This document shows positions 31,855 to 40,176 of a stretch of DNA of 64,000 nucleotides, one piece after another. Numbering within the stretch: position 1 is the stretch's first letter; every line of letters starts with the position of its first letter. The notes beneath the pieces are model-generated. The model saw nothing but the letters and a program-made list of their open reading frames with translations, did no database searches and was not told where the DNA came from. Position numbers and translations under genes: made by a program. The stretch lies in the NCBI GenBank assembly GCA_019419455.1, contig DXZW01000023.1, positions 11,177 through 75,176 on the forward strand. The letters are read 5' to 3'. The stretch comes from Collinsella sp. Its GTDB lineage: Bacteria > Actinomycetota > Coriobacteriia > Coriobacteriales > Coriobacteriaceae.

Positions 31855-33804
31855 CTAGTTGCTTGTACCGGCGTCGTCGCCTGAATCAGTACCAGAGCCA
31901 GAAACCGAAACCGTCAGCGTGATCGTGCTGTCGGTGGACTGCTTGCCAGTGGGGGAGACGCCCGTCACGGTGGCGTTTTCGTTGCCACTCACGGGATTGC
32001 CGTTCTGATCGCAGAATGCGATGTTGTAGAACCCGGCGTTGTTGAGCGCGGTGACGGCGGCGGAGATGCTCTTGCCGTACAGGTTGCCCGGAACGCTGGC
32101 CTTGCCAGACTTCTTGGCGATGACGACGGTGATCGTGGCGCCGGGCTTCTGCTTGCCGCTGGGGTTCCAGCTAATGACGGTGCCCTCGGTGACGGAATCG
32201 TTCTCCTGGTAGCTCACGTTGACGCCAAAACCGGCCATGTCGAGAGCGTTGCGTGCCTGGGCCTCGGTCATGTCGGTCAGATCGGGGACGGAGGTGGTGT
32301 CAGGACCGCTGGAGACCTTATACGAGATGGTCGTGCCCTTCTCGACTTCCTTGCCGGCATCAGTGCCCTGCTCAAAGACCTGGCCTTCGTCGGCCTCGTT
32401 GGCCTCCTCGGTTGCGTTGCCCTTCAGGCCCACGCTTGCCAGCGCGGCCTCGGCCTGGTCCTTGGTCAGGCCAACGAGCTGCGGAACCTCAACTTTCTCG
32501 GAGGGCTTGGGGCCCTTGGAGATCACCAGGTTCACCTTGGTGCCCTTGGGCTTCTTAGTGTTGCCGTTGGGGGTCTGCTCGGCAACCTTGCCCTCGTCGA
32601 CATCGTCGTTATAGCTCTGGTCGACAGTTCCGACCTCAAGGCCGGCCTCCTTGATCAGCTCGATAGCGGTCTGCTGGTCCTTGTTAAGCACATCGGGCAC
32701 CGTAACCTGCTCGCCCCCAAAGAGCCCGGTGGCGAAGGCCACCACAACGCCAACCACGGCGATTGCGGCGACTACGGCGGCGATAATCTTGTTCTTGTTG
32801 GACTTGGGCTGATCGACCTCGTAGGAACCGGTGGAACCCGAGACGGCGCTGCGGGGGTTGGTCTGTCCGCTTACGCCCGATGCGGGGCGAACCATAGCGC
32901 GCGTGGAGTCAGACAGCTCACGGGTCTTGGTGGCGCCCAGGTCGCCCGCGGCACCGATGATGCGCGTGGGCTCGGAGACGTTGACGGCGCGGCCGGACAG
33001 GTAGTTGTTGAGCACCTGGCGCAGCTCGTCTGCCGTCTGGAAGCGGTTCGACGGGTCCTTTTCCATGCACTTGAGGATGATGCGCTCCAGATCGGCGTCG
33101 ACGCCGGAGTTGATCTGGCTCGGCGGTACCGGCAGTTCGTTTACCTGCTTGAGCGCAACCGAGATGGCGTCGTCACCGTCAAAGGGGACGCGACCGGTGG
33201 CGCACTCGTACATCACGACGCCCAGGGAGTAGATATCCGAAGTGGGACCGAGGTCCTGGCCGCGCGTTTGCTCGGGGCTTACGTAGTGGGCGGTGCCCAG
33301 TACATTGTTGTCCTGCGTGAGGTGGCTGTTCTTTGCGCGCGCGATGCCAAAGTCCATGACCTTGATGTTGCCGTCGGGCAGCACCATGATGTTTTGCGGC
33401 TTAATGTCGCGGTGGATGATCTCGTGCTTGTGGGCGACCGAAAGCGCGGAGCTGATCTGCGAGCCGATCTGCGCGACCTTCTTTGGATCGAGGGCGCCGT
33501 GGCTCTTGATGCCGCTCTTAAGGTCGGTACCGCGCAGGTACTCCATGACGATGTAGTAGGTATCGCCATCCTTGCCCCAATCGTAGACGCCCACGATATA
33601 GGGGGAGGAGAGACCTGCTGCTGCCTGGGCCTCCTGCTTAAAGCGGGCGGCGAAGGTGGCGTCGCCGGCATACTGCGGCAGCATGATCTTGACGGCAACC
33701 GTGCGGTCGAGGACCTGATCTTGCGCACGGAAGACGGTCGCCATGCCGCCCGTTCCCACCTTATCCTTGAGGAGGTATCTTCCCCCGAGGACCCTCTGTT
33801 CCAT
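31855..33804 (-). CDS. pknB: PASTA-domain Ser/Thr protein kinase PknB
   Basis: 649 residues. The kinase domain (about 10-275) is complete: Gly-loop GTGGMATVF (17-25), Lys39 in VAVKIM, catalytic HRDIKPQN (131-138) and DFG (151-153). A single membrane segment lies at about 337-359 (IIAAVVAAIAVVGVVVAF). Four extracellular PASTA repeats follow, starting VTVPDVLNKDQQTAIELI, VEVPQLVGLTKDQAEAAL, TSVPDLTDMTEAQARNAL and ASVPGNLYGKSISAAVTAL; these bind muropeptides/lipid II in this family. It regulates cell-wall growth and division. Last gene of the cluster, downstream of the RodA-PBP fusion, with its own AGGAG site; PstP is the likely opposing phosphatase. Confidence 0.97.
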   Translation of the reverse strand: MEQRVLGGRYLLKDKVGTGGMATVFRAQDQVLDRTVAVKIMLPQYAGDATFAARFKQEAQAAAGLSSPYIVGVYDWGKDGDTYYIVMEYLRGTDLKSGIKSHGALDPKKVAQIGSQISSALSVAHKHEIIHRDIKPQNIMVLPDGNIKVMDFGIARAKNSHLTQDNNVLGTAHYVSPEQTRGQDLGPTSDIYSLGVVMYECATGRVPFDGDDAISVALKQVNELPVPPSQINSGVDADLERIILKCMEKDPSNRFQTADELRQVLNNYLSGRAVNVSEPTRIIGAAGDLGATKTRELSDSTRAMVRPASGVSGQTNPRSAVSGSTGSYEVDQPKSNKNKIIAAVVAAIAVVGVVVAFATGLFGGEQVTVPDVLNKDQQTAIELIKEAGLEVGTVDQSYNDDVDEGKVAEQTPNGNTKKPKGTKVNLVISKGPKPSEKVEVPQLVGLTKDQAEAALASVGLKGNATEEANEADEGQVFEQGTDAGKEVEKGTTISYKVSSGPDTTSVPDLTDMTEAQARNALDMAGFGVNVSYQENDSVTEGTVISWNPSGKQKPGATITVVIAKKSGKASVPGNLYGKSISAAVTALNNAGFYNIAFCDQNGNPVSGNENATVTGVSPTGKQSTDSTITLTVSVSGSGTDSGDDAGTSN

Positions 33805-33936
33805 TCCTGCTCCTAACTAACTTATTCGCTCAACGATGTGTGTAGTACCAAATCTATGGTCGCTGGGACCGCGTGGCGCCTTGCCGCTAGCTCATCGGCC
33901 GTGGCGCGCCCCAAGTATCCGCTTCGATCACAGGCA

Positions 33937-36816
33937 TCACGCTCCTTGGGCGGCAAGTGCCGCGGTCAGGACGATGCCGGCGATCTTGGCTGCCTTGACG
34001 TCGTGTTTGTCGTAATCCTCCAAGGCCACCGAGATGGCGACCGTGGGTGAATCGTAAGGTGCGAAGCCGACGAACATCGAGTTGACGTTGGTGCCGCCGG
34101 TCTCGGCCGATCCAGTCTTGGCGGCGACCTTGACGCCCGGAATCTGGGCATCGGTGCCGGTGCCGGACTGGACAACCGCGAGCATGGCCTGCTTGACCTG
34201 ATCGGCCGTGGTGGCGCTGACGGCCTGGCCGAGCGAGCGGGATTGCGTGGTCTTGACCACGGTTCCGTCGGGGGCGAGCACCTGGGCCACGAAGAACGGG
34301 TCCATGACCACGCCGCTGTTGGCGATGGCCGCTGCTATCACGCAGTTTTGCATGACGGTGGTCTGCGGACCTGGCGTGTGGTCCATGCCGACAGGCTGGC
34401 CGGCGCCTGCCCAGGCGGTCTCCCACTCGGTCATGAGCGAGGGGTCGGCCATGATGGAGGCCGCGGTGGTCAGGTCCTGACCGAGCTTTTGGCCGTAACC
34501 AAAGGCGTTGGCAAACTGGACGAGCGAGCTGGCGCCGATCTCGTTGGCCACCTGGCCAAAGACGACGTTGGACGACACGGCAAAGGCCTGTTGCAGGCTG
34601 ATGGTACCGTAGCTCTCGTTGGCGTAATTGGTGACCGGCGCGTTGCCGATATCCATGGAGCCGGGCGCCTGGTACGTGCTGGTAAGGCTGGCGGTGCCGG
34701 TTTCGAGCGCCGCGGAGAGTGTGACGACCTTAAAGGTCGAGCCCGGGGTATAGAGAGCGTCCATGGCGCGGTCGTACATGGAGCCGTCCTCGCCACCGCC
34801 CGACTGCATCAGGGCATCGATGTTGGTGTTGTCATAGGTGGGCGAGCTTGCGCATGCGAGGACCGCGCCGGTGCGCGGATCCATAACCACCACGGCACCC
34901 TTAAAGCCCTTGAGTGCCTGCTCGGCAGCCGTCTGGATGCGCGAGTCGATGGTGAGCTTGGCGGTGTTGCCCGGTTGGTTTTGGCCCGCGAGCGACGCGA
35001 GGGCGTTGTCCCAGCTGGAGTAATCCTTGGAGCCGGTGAGCGTTTCGTTCATGACGCTCTCGACACCAGCGGTGCCGTACTGCTGGCTTACATAGCCCAC
35101 CACGTGAGCGGCCATGTTTCCGTTGGGGTAGGAGCGGGCGTAGGTGCCGTCTTCCTGTTGCAGCGACTCGGCCAGCGTCACGCCGTCGGACGTGATGATG
35201 GAGCCGCGCTGGATGTACTTGGAGCGGGCGATGGTGTGGTTGTTGGTCGGCATGTCCTGATAGTCCTTGGCCTTGATGACCTGGACATAGGTGAGGTTGC
35301 CGATAAGGATGGCGAATAGTGCCGTAAAGGCGAGCACGGCGCGGGTCAGTCGATTGGCGAGCGCCACGCGGCCGAGCACACCGGATTCGGGCGTGTCGAG
35401 CAGGCGACGACGCATGCGCGAGCCGGCGGAGTGGCTGCCGCGGGCATACGAAGACGAAGTGGCGAAGCGCGTGCCGGCCGGGGAGGACGCCGAGGCGACC
35501 TGGTCGTCGGTGATGGCGGCCATGGTGCCGGTGCCGGTGAGCTCGGCCTCGCGACCGGTTGCCTCGTCACCGGCGCGCAGCAGCAGCGCGACGATGATAA
35601 AGCTTGCCAGCAGCGAGGAGCCACCCTGGCTCATAAAGGGCAGGGTGACGCCGGTCAGCGGGATCAGGCGGGTAACGCCGCCAACGATCAAGAACGCTTG
35701 GAAGCTGATAGCGGCCGTAAGACCGGTGGCGCTAAAGGCGGCAAGGTCGGACTTGGCACGGGCTGCCGTGGTCAGGCCACGTACGGCAAAGAGCATAAAC
35801 AGGATAAGAACGGCGCCACCGCCCAAAAGGCCCATCTCCTCGCCGATAGCCGAGAAGATAAAGTCGGACTCGACGACGGGGATGTTGTTGGCCATGCCGT
35901 TGCCAATGCCGACGCCAACAAGGCCGCCGTCGGCCAGCGAGAAGAGGGACTGGACAATCTGGTAGCCCTGGCCCTGTGCATCCTTAAAGGGATCGGCCCA
36001 GATCTGGAAACGAACCTGGACGTGCGACAGGAACTTGTAAGCGCCCACGGCCCCCACGGCCAAGAGCACAAGGCCGATGATGACATACGAGAAGCGACCC
36101 GTGGCAACGTAGAGCATCAGCAAGAAGATGGTGTAGAACAGCAAGGCCGAGCCCAGGTCACGTTCGAAGACAACGACGAGCAGGCATACGCCCCAGACTG
36201 CGAACAGCGGCAGCAGCAGGCGCAGACGCGGAATCTTAAGACCCAAGATCTTGCGGTTGGAGATAGAGAGCAGTTCGCGGTTCTCGGCCAGGTAACCGGC
36301 TAGGAACAGCACGATAAAGACCTTGGCGAACTCGCCGGGCTGAATGGTAAAGCCGGCGATGCGAATCCACAGTTTAGAGCCCGAGATCGTGGTGCCGATA
36401 AAGATGGGCAGCATCAGCAAGATGATGCCGATGATGCCAAAGGTGTACTTGTAGCGCATGACCACGTCGAGGTTTTTGACCAGCGCAAGCGTCCCCACCA
36501 TCAACGCCACCGAGATAAACAGGATGACGAGCTGCGAGATGGCGAGCGTGGGCGCCAAGCGCGTCACAAACGTGATGCCAATGCCCGAAAGAACAAAGAC
36601 GATGGGCAGGATGGCCGGGTCGGCGCCGGGTGCCAGAATGCGCACGGCGATATGCGCCGCGGCGAAGGCGGCAAAGAGACCGATCGGAACGGCAAGTGTC
36701 TCAAACGAGATGGCGGCGCCTGCGGTGAGCACGTACATCGCATACAGCAGGATGACGGGGAACGCCGAGGCGATGAGTAAGAGCAGTTCGGTATTACGGC
36801 GACTCATAAGCGGCAC
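33937..36816 (-). CDS. Natural fusion of SEDS glycosyltransferase (FtsW/RodA) and class B penicillin-binding protein
   Basis: 959 residues in one uninterrupted frame. Residues 1-430 are a polytopic SEDS domain with FTIQPGEFAKVFIVLFLAGY, VVFERDLGSALLFY, and the ESDFIF loop with the catalytic-type Asp318, then FMSQGGSSLLASFI. A linker of about 60 Ala/Ser/Thr/Arg-rich residues leads to a second anchor (about 492-514) and a class B transpeptidase with S693-TFK696, S748-S-N750 and K900-TG. The two halves are normally separate adjacent genes (rodA and pbpA) in actinobacteria; here one protein both polymerises and crosslinks peptidoglycan. Flanked by pstP and pknB, as rodA-pbpA are elsewhere. Confidence 0.95.
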   Translation of the reverse strand: MPLMSRRNTELLLLIASAFPVILLYAMYVLTAGAAISFETLAVPIGLFAAFAAAHIAVRILAPGADPAILPIVFVLSGIGITFVTRLAPTLAISQLVILFISVALMVGTLALVKNLDVVMRYKYTFGIIGIILLMLPIFIGTTISGSKLWIRIAGFTIQPGEFAKVFIVLFLAGYLAENRELLSISNRKILGLKIPRLRLLLPLFAVWGVCLLVVVFERDLGSALLFYTIFLLMLYVATGRFSYVIIGLVLLAVGAVGAYKFLSHVQVRFQIWADPFKDAQGQGYQIVQSLFSLADGGLVGVGIGNGMANNIPVVESDFIFSAIGEEMGLLGGGAVLILFMLFAVRGLTTAARAKSDLAAFSATGLTAAISFQAFLIVGGVTRLIPLTGVTLPFMSQGGSSLLASFIIVALLLRAGDEATGREAELTGTGTMAAITDDQVASASSPAGTRFATSSSYARGSHSAGSRMRRRLLDTPESGVLGRVALANRLTRAVLAFTALFAILIGNLTYVQVIKAKDYQDMPTNNHTIARSKYIQRGSIITSDGVTLAESLQQEDGTYARSYPNGNMAAHVVGYVSQQYGTAGVESVMNETLTGSKDYSSWDNALASLAGQNQPGNTAKLTIDSRIQTAAEQALKGFKGAVVVMDPRTGAVLACASSPTYDNTNIDALMQSGGGEDGSMYDRAMDALYTPGSTFKVVTLSAALETGTASLTSTYQAPGSMDIGNAPVTNYANESYGTISLQQAFAVSSNVVFGQVANEIGASSLVQFANAFGYGQKLGQDLTTAASIMADPSLMTEWETAWAGAGQPVGMDHTPGPQTTVMQNCVIAAAIANSGVVMDPFFVAQVLAPDGTVVKTTQSRSLGQAVSATTADQVKQAMLAVVQSGTGTDAQIPGVKVAAKTGSAETGGTNVNSMFVGFAPYDSPTVAISVALEDYDKHDVKAAKIAGIVLTAALAAQGA

Positions 36817-36823
36817 TCCCTTT

Positions 36824-38746
36824 CTAATTCTTATCGGAGGCTTCGGCCTCGGCGGACTGTTCGGCGGTATTCTCGGAATCCGATTCGGAGGTCGAACCCT
36901 GGTCGGTGTTATTGCGGATCGTTTGCGCGTCGATCACCTGACGGGTCTGCTCCTCGTCGATCTGATGGCGGTACTTGGAGATGGTGTCCTGTGCGTCGTC
37001 GATGCTCGTCTGCTGAATACCTGCCTTAAGGCGATTTTGTGTGTCTTCGGGCAGGTCGGACAGTTTGATGGTGGTCGTGCTGTCGAGCCAGTGCAGCTTA
37101 AGGCCGAGCGGCTTGCCGGGAATGCCCCGGTAGACCGCGACGGTGTCCTTGTAGGTGCCCAGGTAGTACGAGCCGGTGATGCCTGCGTAGGCCCAGATGG
37201 CTGCCGCCAGCACAAAAGCGATGCCCAGTACGGTGGCAATGGTGATGTTGCGGCGGCGGACGCGCTTTGCCTCGCGCATGACGCCATCGTCGACCAGGTC
37301 AACGACAAGCACGGTGACGTTGTCATGCCCGCCGGCGACCAGTGCCGCGTCAACAAGGTTGTCGACGCAAATCTGCGCGGTCGAGGACTGCGTGGCGATG
37401 TTTTCGATATCGCTATCGGGAATCATGCTCGAAAGACCGTCCGAGCACAGGATCAGGCGGTCGCCTTCCTCGATATGCAGGGTAAAGTGGTCGGCATACA
37501 TTGCGGGATCCGAGCCCAGCGCGCGGGTGATGACCGAGCGGTTGGGGTGGACGCGAGCCTCGTCTGCCGTAATCTCGCCGGCGTCCACGAGCTCCTCCAC
37601 ATAGGAGTGGTCGCGGGTCACGCGGATGAGCGTGCCCTCGTGGAGCAGATAGGCGCGCGAGTCGCCCACGTGGGCGATAGCGAGCATGTCGTTTTCGATA
37701 TAGGCGCAGGTTGCCGTGCAGCCCATGCCAGGCTTGCCAAGCCCGTTGAGCGCAGCCTCGATGACCGCGGCGTTTGCAGCTTCGACGGCGGCCGCCAGTC
37801 GTGCGGCGTCGGCTGCCTGCGGCGCTGTCTTGGCAATGGTCTCGACGGCGATGGAGGAGGCTACCTCACCGGCGGCGTGGCCGCCCATGCCGTCGCATAC
37901 GCAAAAGAGCGGCGATTGCACCAGATAGGAGTCTTCGTTATGCGGGCGCACACAGCCAACATCGGAGCGGGCGCCCCACATGAGCTGCGTGGTCGTGCCG
38001 GCGTCGTAGGTCGAGTCAGTCTCGACGCGCTCGTCGGTCAGCGGCTCAAAACTCATGGTCGAGCCGGGGTCCTTAAGCTTGGCCTCCACGGCGGCAACGT
38101 CAATCTCGGCCGTATCGCCGGGCGAGACGGTGTCGGCATCGTTGCTCGGGTCGTTGACGTTGGGCGTGGCGGGCTCTTCGGTTGTACGGTCGACAGGCTC
38201 GTCGTCTTGCGGGGCGACGGCTGCAGACTCGGGCGTCGCGAAGTGCGCGGGCGCGGGCGTGCCGTGGGATTGGGAGACATCCTCCGTCGTTGCTGCGGGT
38301 ACGTCTTCGGTTACAGACTGCATGGCTTCGGGCGCCGCCGCGGGTTCCGGTGCAGATGCGGACTCGGGTGCTGCGGCGGGTGCCGGCGCTACGGGAAACA
38401 CCGGTGCCGCGGGCTCGGGAGCCGCAAATACCGCGGAGCTCTCGGTAATCGCCGTGGCGACGGGTTCGGCAAAGTGAGCCGGCGCGGGCATGTCTTGCGG
38501 GACCGCGGGCTGCTCGGTAGCGGCGTGCACGCCGATGGGGGTGTTACCGCCGTCAGCGTTGTCCTCGGTATCCTCGTCGTCGGTCAGCGTCGGATATTCT
38601 TGCGTTACATGCGAAAGAGGCAGGGAGAACACAGTGTCCTCGGGCTCCACGGGCGCATGGCCCGCCGGGGCGGCATGAACCGGCGCGGTCGCGGGGGCGG
38701 CCGACGTCTCTGGCATGGTTGCGGACTTGTTCTCCTCGTCGATCAT
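36824..38746 (-). CDS. pstP: PP2C-type Ser/Thr phosphatase PstP with long N-terminal extension
   Basis: 640 residues. Residues 1-240 are low-complexity (Ala/Pro/Glu/Thr) and probably disordered, unusual for PstP, which normally starts directly with the phosphatase. The PP2C domain (about 250-485) has the metal and catalytic motifs DVGCVRPHNEDS, CDGMGGHAAGE, AHVGDSRAYL and GGHDNVTVLVV. One membrane segment follows at about 500-522, then an extracytoplasmic region and an acidic tail. It dephosphorylates targets of the cluster's kinases. The start overlaps the FhaB-like gene by 4 bases (ATGA), so the two are coupled. Confidence 0.94.
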   Translation of the reverse strand: MIDEENKSATMPETSAAPATAPVHAAPAGHAPVEPEDTVFSLPLSHVTQEYPTLTDDEDTEDNADGGNTPIGVHAATEQPAVPQDMPAPAHFAEPVATAITESSAVFAAPEPAAPVFPVAPAPAAAPESASAPEPAAAPEAMQSVTEDVPAATTEDVSQSHGTPAPAHFATPESAAVAPQDDEPVDRTTEEPATPNVNDPSNDADTVSPGDTAEIDVAAVEAKLKDPGSTMSFEPLTDERVETDSTYDAGTTTQLMWGARSDVGCVRPHNEDSYLVQSPLFCVCDGMGGHAAGEVASSIAVETIAKTAPQAADAARLAAAVEAANAAVIEAALNGLGKPGMGCTATCAYIENDMLAIAHVGDSRAYLLHEGTLIRVTRDHSYVEELVDAGEITADEARVHPNRSVITRALGSDPAMYADHFTLHIEEGDRLILCSDGLSSMIPDSDIENIATQSSTAQICVDNLVDAALVAGGHDNVTVLVVDLVDDGVMREAKRVRRRNITIATVLGIAFVLAAAIWAYAGITGSYYLGTYKDTVAVYRGIPGKPLGLKLHWLDSTTTIKLSDLPEDTQNRLKAGIQQTSIDDAQDTISKYRHQIDEEQTRQVIDAQTIRNNTDQGSTSESDSENTAEQSAEAEASDKN

Positions 38747-39159
38747 CGACGGTTCACCTTCATGACCACGTCGCCAATCTGGACTTCGTCGCCCTCGCGC
38801 AGCGTTGCGGGTTCCACCAGCTGGCGGCCGTTGACGAGCGTGCCGTTAAGCGAGTTGAGGTCCTCGATAATAAGTGCCGGACCCTGCAGCGAAAAACGCG
38901 CATGCGAGGCCGAGACAAACGGTTCGTTGATGCAGATGTCCGACGACGGCGAACGGCCGACGATGACGGGGCCGAGCATATCCACGTGGATGCCGCGGAT
39001 GCCGCGCGGGCCCTTGTCCACATCGATCGTCCAGATGGCCGAGTCGCGGCGCTGGCCGCGGACGAGCCCCACGCCGGTCTTCATGACGGCAAACAGGAAG
39101 ATATAAAGCAGGACGACCAGGACGATGCGGCCTGCAAACAGGACGATATCGATGTTCAT
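38743..39159 (-). CDS. fhaB: FhaB-like membrane-anchored FHA protein
   Basis: 138 residues. One N-terminal membrane segment (VLFAGRIVLVVLLYIFLFAVM, about 5-28) and a C-terminal FHA phosphothreonine-binding domain (about 62-135) with GRSPSSDICINEPFVSASHARF and EDLNSLNGTLVNG. This matches FhaB/FipA of the actinobacterial division cluster, which links PknA/B signalling to the divisome. Lies between fhaA and pstP in the usual order, with a 6-base gap to fhaA. Confidence 0.94.
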   Translation of the reverse strand: MNIDIVLFAGRIVLVVLLYIFLFAVMKTGVGLVRGQRRDSAIWTIDVDKGPRGIRGIHVDMLGPVIVGRSPSSDICINEPFVSASHARFSLQGPALIIEDLNSLNGTLVNGRQLVEPATLREGDEVQIGDVVMKVNRR

Positions 39160-39165
39160 AAGCGA

Positions 39166-40176
39166 CTATCCCCTAAATTCGAACGTGCTCAGGCCAAACG
39201 TCAGCAGGTCGCCGTTGCGCAGCGGGCAGCGCGTGATGCGACGGTTGTTGACGAGCGTGCCGTTGGTGGAGTTGAGGTCCTCGATCGACCAGTCCGAGCC
39301 GGTAAAGGTGAGCTGGGCATGACGGCGCGACACGTTGGGGTCGCGCAGGGCGATGTCGGAAACCGAGCGCTCGCGACCGATGGTCACCTGTGCGGAGGTG
39401 ATGGCGTGGCTCTCACCGCTTACAACGTCGACGAGCTGGGCGAGCGGACGCTGCGGGGCGCGAGAGCTTGCCATGTTGGAGGCGATGCTGGCTGCGGCGC
39501 CAAGGCCAGCGGCGGCGCCGGTCGCGGCGGCTCCGCCCATGCCGGCAAGCGCGTCGCGCGAGACGGTTTGGGGCACGGGGATGGGTGCGGCGGCGGGATC
39601 GGGCATATTGGGCGCAAAGGGGTCGGCCACGGCAAGCGGGTCGGGAGTGGCAGCACGAGGTGCCGGCTGCTGCTGCGGCATAGCAGCGGGGTGTTGCTGC
39701 GGGGCGGCAAACTGCTGCTGGCCGGCGCGCGGGGCGCTGGCGGCACGGCTCGCGGCTGAGTTGTTCTGGCCCAGGCCGTTTTGGTAGGCGCGCTCTTCCT
39801 CGTACAGGCGACCGAGCGTGGGGGCATCGACGTTCTCGGCAAAGACCGAGAACTTGCCGCCGCGCAGCTGCGGGTCGATCATAAAGCGAACGAGGGGCTC
39901 GCCGACAAAGACGTAGCGGCGCTTTTCGGCCTGCGCTTTCACAAACTCGCGGACCTCGCGCGAAAGCTCGGGATAGAACGGGGCGAGCATGGGATCGTCG
40001 TCGGCGGCAATCAGGATGGTATAGAGCGCCGGCGCGGTGTTGACGCCGTTGATCACCAGAGTCTGATCCTCCATGTCGCGAGCGGCCTGCTTGGCAAGCT
40101 TCTTAAAGGAGAACGGGGCACGGGTGGCACCGAAGATGCCGGCCACGTGGTCCTCGAAGATGTTCAGGAAGTTCAC
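39166..40176 (-). CDS. fhaA: FhaA-like protein (DUF3662 plus FHA)
   Basis: 336 residues. The N-terminal DUF3662 domain (1 to about 125: MNFLNIFEDHVAGIFG..., DPMLAPFYPELSREVREFV) is followed by a Gln/Ala/Pro-rich linker (about 140-245). The C-terminal FHA domain (250-336) has IGRERSVSDIALRDPNVSRRHAQL and EDLNSTNGTLVNN. FhaA binds phosphorylated partners such as MviN/PknB substrates in mycobacteria. The start overlaps the end of the upstream kinase gene by 4 bases. Confidence 0.95.
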   Translation of the reverse strand: MNFLNIFEDHVAGIFGATRAPFSFKKLAKQAARDMEDQTLVINGVNTAPALYTILIAADDDPMLAPFYPELSREVREFVKAQAEKRRYVFVGEPLVRFMIDPQLRGGKFSVFAENVDAPTLGRLYEEERAYQNGLGQNNSAASRAASAPRAGQQQFAAPQQHPAAMPQQQPAPRAATPDPLAVADPFAPNMPDPAAAPIPVPQTVSRDALAGMGGAAATGAAAGLGAAASIASNMASSRAPQRPLAQLVDVVSGESHAITSAQVTIGRERSVSDIALRDPNVSRRHAQLTFTGSDWSIEDLNSTNGTLVNNRRITRCPLRNGDLLTFGLSTFEFRG

